The notes beneath the pieces are model-generated. The model was given only the letters and a program-made list of their open reading frames with translations, was not told where the DNA came from and made no database searches. The translations under genes were made by a program, and so were the position numbers. 64,000 nt of DNA from Adenophora triphylla var. japonica (lineage: Eukaryota; Streptophyta; Magnoliopsida; Asterales; Campanulaceae): contig JAFEMH010007467.1 in the NCBI GenBank assembly GCA_022495995.1, positions 1 through 64,000 of the forward strand, in the 5' to 3' direction. Each line of letters begins with the position of its first letter. Positions within the stretch are counted from its first letter, which is position 1. Below are positions 12,599 to 22,209 of this stretch, in pieces.

Positions 12599-14325
12599 GG
12601 AATTGATAATTTTTAGAAATTTTTTAACTGCGTTCTTCATGAATTCTTTCCATGAAATTGGGTTCTAATTTCGTATAGATTTTTTCTTTAAATAATATCT
12701 TACTTTAAATATATTGATCATAAAATGTTGTACATTGAAGGCTCTTACTTTAGGGGGGCGGGGGTCAGTACCCTCTCACAACATAACTGCATTTGTAAAC
12801 TGCCTTATGATTTGGAAATAACCTCCTGAGGATCTGAATAATTGGGTTGTGAATAAAGATGATGGGTCAATTTGGAAGAGTTTAAGGATGTGTTTTGGAG
12901 GAATGGGAAGGATTTTGTGTTGGCGACTCCTGATAAAAACAGTGAGAAAAAGAAGGAAGAGTTACGCAGAGTGTTGCTAGGGTTAATAAGGAGGTTAGTG
13001 CACAATTCATTATTTTTTATGGAGCAATTACAGGGAATAATTTGGAGTAGGAAGAGGAGGGGAAGCTGATTGTGTAGAAATGGCAGTTTGGGAATTGGCC
13101 TGATGGTCTCAGTTTCCACGAAGATTCTTTTTGTCGTACTTTTTAATTATGTCCCAAAACAAATGTCGTTTTTTCAAATAAGAAAAACATAGTAGGTACT
13201 ACATTTATTATTTATCTTGGGAGAGAGAGAGAGAGTAATTTAACTCTTTTATGTGATCTTGGGTTCATGTGGAACCTATGTCCGCCTTAGTTGTTTGGAG
13301 TTTAAATTGAATTTAGAAAACTACATCATTATTCTTGATCTCCTTCTAAATCTCTTGAATTGAATTTTGCAATATTTTGTTACTATTTGTGCTAAATTAT
13401 CTCAGAATGGAGGAGCCAACACATTAGCTATTTTCTTTGTTGTTGCAGGGTGGAGCTTGAAGTTGCAGGGCGGAGCTTGAAGCTGGTGTTCTAGAGTTGG
13501 TGGAAGCTTATGAGGATTGTGCTCATCTTTCTTGGCACTTCAGTCTTTTGGAGATGTCCGTCCTAGTGAACAGTTGTTAGAGTTCTTCATTAATATTACC
13601 ATATATGGCTCATTTGTTTCCAGAAACTTTGTCGATCAAAACTATCAATAAGCAATGTTCATGGGTCTCAAAGCAGTAGATTGCATTTATATTTTGATCA
13701 ATTTCAAGATAATAGGGAAATTTTAATGTTATGATATTATCTAATAAGCATTTTCTTTTCAGTCATGTTATTCAGGAATATTTGCAATTTGTTTCCATGT
13801 CTTTACTTAGCTTTGTTATTGCAGGCACTCAGAATAATTGATATACTTGGTCAAGATTTTATTTTTGATAGTGTATCATTTTGGAAAACAACAACTCAAA
13901 GGATAGTGAGCGGGTTTGAGGTTACATGAAAGAGGGTGAGGTAAGGGGGTGAGGGGAAAGAGGAAAGTGGGTGGGGGTTGGGATTATGTAATTTGGTTAA
14001 CTTTAGTTAATTGAAATCATACTTTCTTATAATTTTCTTTTTGGTTATAATAATAAAATTGTATTTTATCAATCTTATTTTGGCTATATTGTAGAATGTG
14101 ATTTTACTTTCTATTTTTCTTTTTGTAACAAATACCAAAGAGACAGATTTATTTTTGAAATGTTCAATTAAAAATCAGGAACTATTATGTATGTAATGGA
14201 TCATTAATATTGTCGTTCTTGCAATCAAATGAAAATTTTAAGAGTTTACAATTTGATGATAGATACTAGACTTATGCATTTTGAGAGTTTGATCTCAAAC
14301 ACACTATATTTATGTTGTACTGTCA
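11402..14325. other. Unassigned DNA with microsatellites
   Basis: No gene can be supported. A TG run lies at 11768-11780 and a GT/GA run at 12551-12595. Exon-like pieces near 12830-13070 and 13449-13520 (the latter after a TTGTTGCAG acceptor-like site) are short and not recognised. They could be gene fragments carried by a Helitron whose 3' end is at 14356. I found no matching Helitron 5' end. Confidence 0.4.
12551..12595. repeat. (GT)n(GA)n microsatellite
   Basis: A compound dinucleotide repeat, GT units followed directly by GA units. Confidence 0.95.
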
Positions 14326-14356
14326 CCGTGCCTTGGCACGGGTAGGAAAGTACTAG
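14326..14356 (+). mobile_element. Helitron-type 3' terminus
   Basis: A hairpin, CCGTGCC-TT-GGCACGG (14326-14341), is followed after 11 bases by CTAG (14353-14356) and then T. Helitrons typically end in a short GC-rich hairpin 10-12 bases before CTRR and insert 5' of a T. The 5' end (TC after A) was not located, so the element's extent is unknown and could include the exon-like pieces at 12.8-13.5 kb. Confidence 0.6.
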
Positions 14357-14411
14357 TTGTATTACAAAACCAGTGTACACAACCAGGCCTGGCACATTCA
14401 ATAAAAATCAC

Positions 14412-14548
14412 TGGCATATCAGTGGATAAGAACAGGCAACCAGCTTTTATGGGTAGCCAAGACCACCAGTCAAACAGGCAGTCTAGAATTCATGACCAGG
14501 CATCATTTTTAAAAAGGAACAGGCAACAAAAACCTGAGAACAGGCAAT
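14412..14548 (+). repeat. CAGGCA-rich repeat, copy 1
   Basis: First of four copies of a ~135-base unit containing several CAGGCA motifs (for example AACAGGCAACCAG). CAGGCA motifs continue to about 14660, and CTGGCA-like variants to about 14830. The long plus-strand open frame here (14422-14655) only translates the repeat. Confidence 0.8.
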
Positions 14549-14842
14549 GTATAAAAACAAATAATAAGCAAAGACAACATCCAAAGCCAAGGCCAGGCAA
14601 TCCTTACAAATATAACAGGCAACAAAATAAAAATGGGAAGAGATTTAAAACATAAAAATAACATAATATTTAAAGGTTCATTTCACTACATAATATTTAA
14701 AACTTAAAAATAACACTGACACATTCAAAAATTAAATCTGGCACTTTAAACCACACTAATTGGCACATCAATAACCAAAAAATCATAAAATTGGTACTCC
14801 TAACAACATAAACTGGCACTTCAAACAACATTCACTGAAATA

Positions 14843-15139
14843 CTAATGGTGGTCTGTCATATACTCGTGCAGAGTCAGGTGGGAATACATATCTCTCTCT
14901 CCATAAACTTTAGACGCCCCACGATCCTTGGCATGCACCAGAAGAGAATCCCAAGTCCATGATGACTTCCTGCTGTTCTTGAGGTAGCAGAATGGGCATT
15001 GGAGTTCACTTGAACTGTTCCTTAAACTATAATATCCCTCCTTAATATCTTCTAAGATATCTGAATTTTTTTTAGCAGCTCTTTCTTCTTCATAATCTTC
15101 AACCTTTTTCTCAGACTTGACTGACCTACTTGTACTCAT
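14843..15139 (-). CDS. Small protein with XS-zinc-finger-like domain (98 aa)
   Basis: Intact 98-residue frame. The N-terminal third is charged (many K, E and D). The C-terminal half has E-L-Q-C-P-F-C followed by a conserved-looking W-D-S-L-L-V-H-A-K, then R and H-L-T-L-H-E-Y-M. This CPxC...LLxHA...H..L..Y pattern resembles the zinc finger (zf-XS) found before the XS domain in SGS3 and IDN2/FDM proteins, which bind dsRNA ends in plant RNA silencing. No XS or XH domain follows, so it is far shorter than those proteins. A TATA box lies ~65 bases upstream of the ATG. CAGGCA-rich repeats flank it. Function unknown; family assignment is by motif reading only. Confidence 0.55.
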   Translation of the reverse strand: MSTSRSVKSEKKVEDYEEERAAKKNSDILEDIKEGYYSLRNSSSELQCPFCYLKNSRKSSWTWDSLLVHAKDRGASKVYGERDMYSHLTLHEYMTDHH

Positions 15140-15200
15140 ATCAAGTAATTGATTGCTTTTTAGATGAAATTTAGAAATAAAAAAGAAGTGAAGTTCTAAC

Positions 15201-15209
15201 TTATTTATA
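15201..15209 (-). promoter_or_regulatory. TATA box of the minus-strand small gene
   Basis: TATAAATAA on the minus strand, about 65 bases upstream of the ATG at 15139. This is a normal spacing for a short leader. Confidence 0.45.
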
Positions 15210-15504
15210 CTGATAAAATGGAGTTAACTATTGAATCCGTGTGGTATCAGTTGAAATTTGGCACTATTGCTTATGGACAAAATGGAACAGTACTAGTTGG
15301 GATAACTATTGAATCCGTGTCTGTTTTTTTATTACTCAACTTGGAACACCTGTCCTAGTGCATGCATTTGAATTTGGCACTACTGCTTATGGACATGTGT
15401 CCATGGAACAACTTAGTTTATGTAACCAAAAAAACATAAATTAATGGTTAAGGCTAGGAAGAGGTGTTTCCACTTTTGATAAGAACAGGCAAACGTAAAT
15501 ACAT

Positions 15505-15618
15505 AACCAGGCATATCAGTGGATAAGAACAGGCAACCAGCTTTTATGTGTAGCCAAGACCACCAGTCAAACTGGCAGTCTAGAATTCATGACCAGGCAT
15601 CATTTTTAAAAAGGAACA
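15505..15618 (+). repeat. CAGGCA-rich repeat, copy 2
   Basis: Nearly identical to 14412-14520 but cut short after a GGAACA. It lies between the two small genes. Confidence 0.8.
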
Positions 15619-15739
15619 TACCTCCTTCAAGAGTAATAAATGTGTACAATTGATAAGTTTGTCTTTAATGGTGAAATAGTGATAAGTTTGTCTGTAATGG
15701 TAAGTTTGAATGCTTTTCAATAGTGATAAGTTTGCCTAT

Positions 15740-15786
15740 AATGGTAAGTTTGAATGCTTTTTTGAAAAGCATTCAAACTTACCATT
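15740..15786. repeat. Perfect 22-bp inverted repeat with 3-base loop
   Basis: Arms 15740-15761 and 15765-15786 are exact reverse complements separated by TTG. The left arm is also present as a direct copy around 15695-15718. The structure sits ~90 bases upstream of a TATA box, so it could act on DNA (cruciform) or be a decayed miniature element end. Confidence 0.9.
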
Positions 15787-15872
15787 GAATTCCAAGATTA
15801 ATAAATGTGTACAGTTGGTAAGTGCATTAAATTCATTGACCAATTTTTTTGATCGGTTTGAAGTACTCAGCC

Positions 15873-15882
15873 TATATAAATA
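15873..15882 (+). promoter_or_regulatory. TATA box of the plus-strand small gene
   Basis: TATATAAATA lies about 95 bases upstream of the ATG at 15978. Confidence 0.45.
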
Positions 15883-15977
15883 TGTCCAATTTTGTTGGTT
15901 AATAAGTATATATCAAGTTCAAGAACAATTCTACCTTTAATAATTTATATTTTCTTTTTATTATTATTATTATTTAC

Positions 15978-16364
15978 ATGATGAATAAAGGCAAGGCAAA
16001 TTCTAGTCAGCCAACTTTGGGTGATTCAAATGATGACAAAAGTTGGAACATATACATGGTGTGCTACCAAAAATTCCTCTATGGTCATCTTGTTGTTTTG
16101 CAGCCTTCTTCTGGAAATGGAACTCCCTCGTTTCGTTGTCCATTGGAGCCATGTAAGGGACGCAATTGTAGGGATAAGGATTACGTGGGTATAGTCAATC
16201 ATGCTCATGAGTTTGGCAACGCTCACAATATTGATGAAGCTGCTAGGATTCACCACAAGGCATTGGAAATGTATTTGGAGTGTTTTTTGAATGAATATGA
16301 TCCAAAAATCAAATTGAATGACAACGTTGGCAATGATGGTGCAAGTGGTAGTGGTAGTGTTTAA
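15978..16364 (+). CDS. Small protein with XS-zinc-finger-like domain (128 aa)
   Basis: Intact 128-residue frame starting M-M-N-K-G-K. The central part has F-R-C-P-L-E-P-C, then D-Y-V-G-I-V-N-H-A-H-E-F-G and R-I-H-H-K-A-L-E-M-Y-L. This is the same layout as the neighbouring minus-strand gene (C..C, hydrophobic x-x-H-A, H..L..Y), but with a CX4C rather than CX2C pair. The tail is acidic and Gly/Ser-rich. It resembles the zf-XS domain of the SGS3/IDN2 silencing factors without the XS domain. A TATA box and a strong hairpin lie upstream, and a CAGGCA repeat follows ~60 bases after the stop. It could be a second, diverged copy of an element-borne gene. Family call is motif-based. Confidence 0.55.
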   Translation: MMNKGKANSSQPTLGDSNDDKSWNIYMVCYQKFLYGHLVVLQPSSGNGTPSFRCPLEPCKGRNCRDKDYVGIVNHAHEFGNAHNIDEAARIHHKALEMYLECFLNEYDPKIKLNDNVGNDGASGSGSV

Positions 16365-16423
16365 TGGTAGTAAATTCTGTTTTTAATTTTGTTGTGTTTT
16401 ATGTATTGAAATATAGGTGATTT

Positions 16424-16790
16424 AATAAGGAACCAGCTTTTATGTGTAGCCAAGGCCACCAGTCAAACAGGCAGTCTAGAATTCATGACCAGACATCATT
16501 TTTAATAAGGAACAGGCAACAAAAAACTGAGAACAGGCAAACGTAAATACATAACCAGGCATATCAGTGGATAAGAACAGGCAACCAGCTTTTATGTGTA
16601 GCCAAGGCCACCAGTCAAACAGGCAGTCTAGAATTCATGACCAGGCATCATTTTTAATAAGGAACAGGCAACAAAAAACTGAGAACAAGCAATGTATAAA
16701 ACAAATAATAAGCAAAGGCAACATCTAAAGCCATGACCAGGCAATCCTTACAAATATAACAGGCAACAAAATAAAAATGGGAAGGCATAA
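16424..16790 (+). repeat. CAGGCA-rich repeats, copies 3 and 4 in tandem
   Basis: Copy 3 runs about 16424-16545 and copy 4 about 16552-16690. Further CAGGCA-like motifs run up to 16790, next to the end of the FAR1-like gene. Confidence 0.8.
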
Positions 16791-17940
16791 ATTCAAATCA
16801 GAGTTAAATCAAATGTACATTTGGTGTTTTAGAACCAAACTCATCAGTGATTGGCTTTTTCCTTTCAAACTTTGTTTTTGGTTTTTTTTCTTCCTTAGAA
16901 ATTGCACGAATCGGGTCTATGATGGCAGGTGCACTTGTTCTAGTCTCACCAACACTATTATTTTCGCTTGCCGAAGAAACAACATCATGTTCCTTGGTAG
17001 ACAACAATTCTTGTATTAGAAGTGAATCTCTATTGAAACTATCTTCCAAAATCCTTCTTGCATTACTGTTTTCATAACAAGCCATCATTAAGTTGTGGTA
17101 CTTGTAGGTGTTAGTGCCCTAGGCCTATAGAGATAGACCTATTTGTAATGTCATTTTCATTTATATATGATATTATTACTTTGATTATTATATGTGTTTG
17201 CATGTTTATTGTAATAATCGTGTCCCTAGTACTTATGAAGCACTAGTATGAAGTCTAATGGATAATCATGTGATGATTATATGCATGGAGATGCACATTA
17301 GATTCATGGGTACTTGTTAGAGAACAAGGTACTGGACTTGACCCATTATGAGATTTATGTCATGGTCAAATGTCATAATTAAATCTCATATAGTCATATC
17401 ATTGATATCCTTTGACCTGAGATTATCATCGTCTTCCGCTCGATGAATATCATGTTTGATATAGTTTAACGTTGTCTTTAACCGGATGACAATAAGGGCT
17501 ATCATTGGCATGGTATGATTCTTGTTGGGAAGAATGATAAGTCAAGATGGAAAATTGTCCCTCGTAAAGAGAGATGTTTGCTAGGCCACTCATAAGTAAG
17601 ATTGATGTAGTGCGTGGCGTACCCGAATGAATTAATGTGATTAATATCATTCGATTAATCAATTTACTTGGTAACGAGAAAGCATTGAACAATATGAGTT
17701 GACGTGGACCATGACTCATGTTCAATATAACATCGTGTGACAATGGGATTGTGATATGTTCTATATAGGAAATCGAACTTGATATTATATTATTTGGGTA
17801 GGCATGATGGCTTGCTAGAGTCCGCTCATGTCTTATGAGGATCGATGTGATCGAACTCATTGCCAACATAATATAGTCCTATGGGGTCACACGCATCGAA
17901 CGAATTGTCAAAAATGAAGAATATGGAGTTTTTGTTCTCA

Positions 17941-18050
17941 GGGGACGACTCGTCCCCAGGCCAGAACCAACTATTCCCCTTAAGGGGGACGCCAGATTCA
18001 GAAGCTGGGTGCCATGGGACGACTCGTCCCCTGGGGGACGACTCGTCCCC
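17941..18050. promoter_or_regulatory. Three GGGACGACTCGTCCC palindromes in the solo LTR
   Basis: Perfect odd-length palindromes lie at 17941-17957, 18016-18030 and 18034-18050, 70-180 bases upstream of the LTR TATA box. The core ACGACTCGT is the exact reverse complement of the core in the gypsy LTR array. Confidence 0.65.
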
Positions 18051-18117
18051 TGGGCACTGGACTGACGCGTAATTGACTTAAAACTAGGGTTTTCAGAAGG
18101 GGAAAAGTTTTATAACG

Positions 18118-18125
18118 TATAAATA
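18118..18125 (+). promoter_or_regulatory. TATA box of the solo LTR
   Basis: TATAAATA, placed just downstream of the palindrome array, consistent with a U3/R border near 18150. Confidence 0.5.
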
Positions 18126-20628
18126 CTTACCCCTAGTTGCCCTAGCCGTCATACTCACGTTTTGGCTTGAGAGAAACATCAAAAGTGAGAGATTTCAATT
18201 GAGAATTGAGAATCAAACACCACCAAATCCATTGTTCTTCATTGATTGAAAGGAGTTTCAATCAAAGGATCTAGCAATCCACCTAGAATTGTTCTAGGGT
18301 TCGTTCATCGCGTGGATACACATAGAGGATCTTCGCTCGTCAAGATCTTTGGTTCGTGATTCCCGTTCGTTCATCAAGGATTAACAAGGTCGTTCAATCT
18401 GGAGTTGGGTCAAGTTTATCAAAGGCAAAAGCATTCAAGGTTGGTATTTCTATTTCATCTTTCTTAATTATTCATCTAGAACGGATTCTAGGGCTTGGGG
18501 TTTTTCGAGTTATTGCTTATTCCGCTGCGTATGGACCCTCGGAAACCCAACAGTACTTCCTTGCCATCTGTTGTTTCCAAGTAATAAACTCAGTTGTAAC
18601 TATTGTTGATGTAGTATGCATCCCTTTATATACTCTATCCCATACATCTTTCTTAGCCACTTTTGTCCGCCTTTTTAGAATGTACTTTTCTGGAATTCTG
18701 TCCACATTCGACAAGTTTAACGCCTTAATGCAATGAAAACACAACCAGCCAAACAACATTGAATTGTTGACAGGTGCAATCCACAGTTACACATTCATTG
18801 TTCCTTGTGAAGAGAACAGTTTCATACTTTTCAGGATTTTTCTCATGTGCTACATTGTAGAACCTGTTGTTCTCATCAGTTTGCAAACCTATGTTATACA
18901 ATGCACCAAAAGCACGCTTTGCCTTCGTCTAAAAAAATCTATATATTTTTGCAGTATAAACTTCAGCTGCATGCCTTGTGATACCACCAAGTAGCTCTAT
19001 TCGTGGAAATGAGCTCATAGATTCAAATTCCTTCTGTTGTTCTTCACTTCTCCAACGTTTAATGGTTTCATTAAAAATGTCGAAAAACTAGCAAAGGGAT
19101 GTTTTTCTGTTTGCTTAGAAACATAATGCATGGTTTGTGCTCTCACTTCTCTGAGAAGACAAGATGTCAGCTGAAAAAAATCCTTGTTCAAAGCTGTGCA
19201 CCATTTCTCACGGAGCCCGTACAAACAATTGAACCAACTATTTTCAAGAAGGTCATATTTTGTAAGCATTGAAAGCCAAGAGCATTCAAACTCATGCTCA
19301 TCATTACATCCCATCAAACAATGGTCAAATTCATTTTTAAATTCTTCATTTGTCTTCAGCTGTCCAAAGTGCGCATTTTGCTGAATATGCCATAGGCAAA
19401 GCCTATGCCTTGTTCTTCCTTCAAATACCTGGAAAATCATATCAAATTTGAACAGGCATAACTTAAAATTATAACAGGCACTAAAATGGCATTCAGAAGG
19501 CATATAATATTTGACATAGGAGGACAAGACCAAGACAGGCATAAATTACAAATATAACAGGATATAAAATTAAGGATAACAGGCAGTGAAAATAAATAGG
19601 AGCAGACATACCTCTTCAATTGCATTTGACATAGCAAGATCTTGATCAGTGAACATTGTTTTGGTTCTTTGCCTCCCATTGATTTTCTGAATTCATTAAG
19701 TAACCAAACAAACGTTTCTTTCTTTTCATTGGCGATGAAAGCATAACCAAACATAACAGTGTTCCAATGGTTATTTATTCTAACTATTGGCGCACAAATC
19801 AGATTGTATCTATTTGTGGTATATGTTGTGTCAAATACAACAACATTCCCATACAATTTGAAGTCGTTCATCATCATAGCATCTCTCCAAAATATTGCTG
19901 CAATTCTCCCTTCATCATCAAATTTGATTTTATAAAAGAAACCTGGATCTTCTTTTTCAATTTCAATGAGCCTATCCACAAGAGTCTGGGCATCACCTTT
20001 TTCTAGTTTTTCCATTCTGAGCCTCTGTACATAATTTATGTGAGTATGCCCTACATATTCTTCACCACCAGAAGCTTTTACTAACACATTATATCCATCT
20101 TTTGGCTTTATGCCAGCTTCTTCTAGTTGCTCAATGATTTTACCTTTCTCTTCTGATATATACCTTTCGCTTCGTTTCAGGTGGTTCCAATCTGTTCTTG
20201 TCATATAATGGTTATGTTCTGTTACGTGTTTGTCAACTATATATAAATCCTTTCTTTTCAACAATTTCACCCTCATAAGAGCTTTACAACCACATCTTCT
20301 CGAGGGAGCTCTCTTTCTCTTTATTTCTTTTTTAGGATTTCCAGCTTGTTCAACAGATGATGGAAACTCAATTTCATTCACTTCTACTGGACGTGGGGTA
20401 CCATCAGTTTTCATGACACCATGTCCCTCACATGAGCACCTGAAGTATTTATCTAGTGGCTTTAATTTAATCTTTGACATATGAAATGTTGAGAGTCTAA
20501 CACCAAAACCGAGTGCATTTGCATACCTTCTGTACAACTCATACAACTCTTCCCATGTCTTTGCTTTTAGCCCAACCAAAGATTTAGTTATATCTAAATC
20601 AGATTGCTGCTCATCATTTTGTTTATCT

Positions 20629-20630
<2 letters not shown>

Positions 20631-20702
<72 letters not shown>
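20631..20702. repeat. (TA)n microsatellite
   Basis: About 70 bases of TA units next to the exon 2 acceptor of the FAR1-like gene, inside its first intron. The Tyr-Ile runs it encodes in open frames are not protein. Confidence 0.95.
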
Positions 20703-20706
<4 letters not shown>

Positions 20707-21134
20707 AGAAATGATGCAAAACAGGAAGCAAGATAGTACAATGCGATGACAAGGCCATATCAATTTTAAAGCCAAAGCAGTGCATATCAACTGGCATGCA
20801 TATATCATATCAGAAACAGGCAAAATACAATGGACGAGCAGGCACAAAAAAAAATAGATGTAACTATTTTTGTTTTTATAGGCAGGACAAGACATAGAAG
20901 GCATACGTTACAAATATAACAGGCAATATAATACAATTTGACAGGCATATATAAATTTAGGAACAGACAGATCCAATTGATGAGCAGGCACAAAAAAAAA
21001 TTGTAACAATGTGCCTTTACAAGGCAGGACAAGACATAGAAGACATACATTACAAACAAAACATGCGCTATTATAAATTTTAGCAGGCATATAATTAAAT
21101 GCGAATCAGGTAGTAAATGACAAATAACATCTTA

Positions 21135-21398
21135 CTGCTTTGTTCTTTATCTTGTTCGCAATTCATCCTTCCTGATGATCGATCAATCATTAACAAGCTT
21201 CTGCTTTGTTCTTCATCTTGTTCGAAATTCATCCTATCTGATGATCGATCAATCGTTAACAAGCTTCTGCTTTGTTCTTCAGCTTGTTCGAAATTCATCC
21301 TGTCTGATGATCGATCAATCATTAACAAGCTTTTGCTTTGTTCTTCATCTTGTTCACAATTCATCCTGCCTGATGATCGATCAATCATTAACAAGCTG
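21135..21398 (-). repeat. Four tandem 66-bp units (22 codons each)
   Basis: Units start at 21135, 21201, 21267 and 21333. On the minus strand they encode repeats with the core M-I-D-R-S-S-x-R-M-N-x-E-Q in exon 1 of the FAR1-like gene. The period is a multiple of three, so copy number can change without breaking the frame. Confidence 0.9.
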
Positions 21399-21498
21399 AA
21401 TTAATGAATTACGCCTCGTGATTTCTCTTTTCTATGAAAATCGTCGATTGATTCTTCTCTACGTGTGTCTGATGTGTGTTTTTTGTTTGAGTGACATA

Positions 21499-21505
21499 GT
21501 TTATA
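21499..21505 (-). promoter_or_regulatory. TATA box of the FAR1-like gene
   Basis: TATAAAC on the minus strand, about 105 bases upstream of the ATG at 21394. Confidence 0.4.
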
Positions 21506-21520
21506 TTACTGATTTTGGAA

Positions 21521-22059
21521 AAATCGATTTAATTTTGGCCGGTCTAATTAAACACACGTCCTAGTGTAGAACGCGTTTCATATAAGAGTTACTCATTTGT
21601 GAGGGATTTTGTTATTTACAGTTGATTATGAGACGATTGGTATAATAATTTTTTTGATGAAGACTTTCATAGTGAAAGACTTGATTTTAAGACATTATAT
21701 GAATATATAATATAACTTAGAAGCTATTAATTCAACAATGCAATAATTACAATAGAAAAAGAGATATAATTACAAGAAACACAATAATAAAGAAATAAAA
21801 ATTATAATAAGTATAATATAATATTGTGTGTATCTCTATCAATTATATATTGAGTATATTTAGCGTATATCTATCTGTTGAAGATAATTAAATTATTGGA
21901 GTGACATTTATTATTGTTTTAACTTTTTTATTTTGAATTGGATGGTTATAAAAACACATTTTTCTATAATGTAATAGAAAAATTGATTTTTTTTTTCTGA
22001 GATTTTTTGAGATGAAAAAAATATATTTTTAAATTCAACCTTTGATAGTAAATTCTTAA
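21521..22059. other. AT-rich spacer, nothing recognised
   Basis: No open frame, RNA gene or clear transposon end is visible between the FAR1-like region and the miniature Helitrons. Confidence 0.5.
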
Positions 22060-22209
22060 TCTATAGTATAAATGGGAACGGTACTTACTACAGTACTATG
22101 AACAGTACCAAGTGACGAATTTTCTATTTTGCTCTCACTAAGTTGTCTCTTTTCCATTTTGTCCTTTAAAAAAAAAAAACACGTGTCCTTAGACACGGGC
22201 TTTTACTAG
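22060..22209 (+). mobile_element. Miniature Helitron (150 bp)
   Basis: Starts TCTATAGTATAAATGG after an A. It ends with the hairpin CGTGTC-CTTA-GACACG, a short spacer and CTAG (22206-22209) before a T. The 5' TC, 3' hairpin plus CTAG and A/T insertion site are the Helitron hallmarks. There is no coding capacity, so it is non-autonomous. Confidence 0.7.

Larger units (their letters stand above)
17103..18552 (+). mobile_element. Solo LTR (1,450 bp) inside the FAR1-like pseudogene
   Basis: Starts TGTAGGTGTTAG and ends CCCAACA. It is flanked by the 5-bp duplication GTACT at 17098-17102 and 18553-18557. No interior or second LTR is present, so it arose by unequal recombination between two LTRs. 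It contains a TATAAATA box (18118-18125) and three palindromes upstream of it. The LTR family was not identified; a TGTTAGTGCCCTAG-like start is often seen in plant Copia LTRs, which is inference here. Confidence 0.88.
16804..21394 (-). pseudogene. FAR1-RELATED/MULE transposase-like gene, broken
   Basis: Exon 1 (21394-21136) starts with ATG, encodes a 22-residue repeat four times and ends at GTAAGA. Exon 2 (20626-19612) holds the FAR1 DNA-binding domain (Y-R-R-Y-A-N-A-L-G-F, cysteines in F-R-C-S-C and R-C-G-C, E-H-N-H) and the MULE transposase start (F-D-T-T-Y). Exon 3 begins at 19428 (R-H-R-L-C-L-W-H-I). A one-base deletion near 19668 in exon 2, another in the T run near 19168 and several stops after that (19.1-18.9 kb and near 18735) destroy the frame. 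A SWIM-like C-T-C and the C-terminal part follow. A solo LTR splits the C-terminal coding part at 17098-18557; without it the frame reads on to 16804. Proteins of this family are transposases or transposase-derived transcription factors of light signalling. Confidence 0.85.
14357..21520 (-). mobile_element. Composite FAR1/MULE-like region with XS-zinc-finger genes
   Basis: A broken FAR1-type Mutator transposase gene (minus strand), two short XS-zinc-finger-like genes and repeated CAGGCA-rich blocks share this stretch. The same AACAGGCA/CAGGCA motif occurs between the small genes and inside the FAR1 introns, which suggests a single element with subterminal-type transposase binding motifs. Terminal inverted repeats and a 9-bp target duplication were not found. 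The borders and unity of the element are therefore inferred, and a degenerate host FAR1-RELATED gene beside other repeats is the main alternative. Confidence 0.5.

Noticed and set aside
14422..14655. Plus-strand 77-codon frame rich in Gln and Arg
   Set aside because: It only translates the CAGGCA repeat block, and the other copies do not keep the frame.
17450..17869. 139-codon minus-strand frame
   Set aside because: It lies wholly inside the solo LTR and has no family signature.
18356..18736. 126-codon plus-strand frame
   Set aside because: It crosses the solo LTR border and the target duplication, so it is a chance fusion.
20627..20741. Tyr-Ile-rich N-terminus of the long minus-strand frame 19437-20741
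   Set aside because: It translates the TA microsatellite. A good acceptor at 20626 joined to exon 1 at 21136 explains the true N-terminus.
21117..21404. Plus-strand frame across the 66-bp repeats
   Set aside because: Any multiple-of-three repeat stays open in several frames. The minus frame has the ATG, the splice donor and the link to the FAR1 domain.
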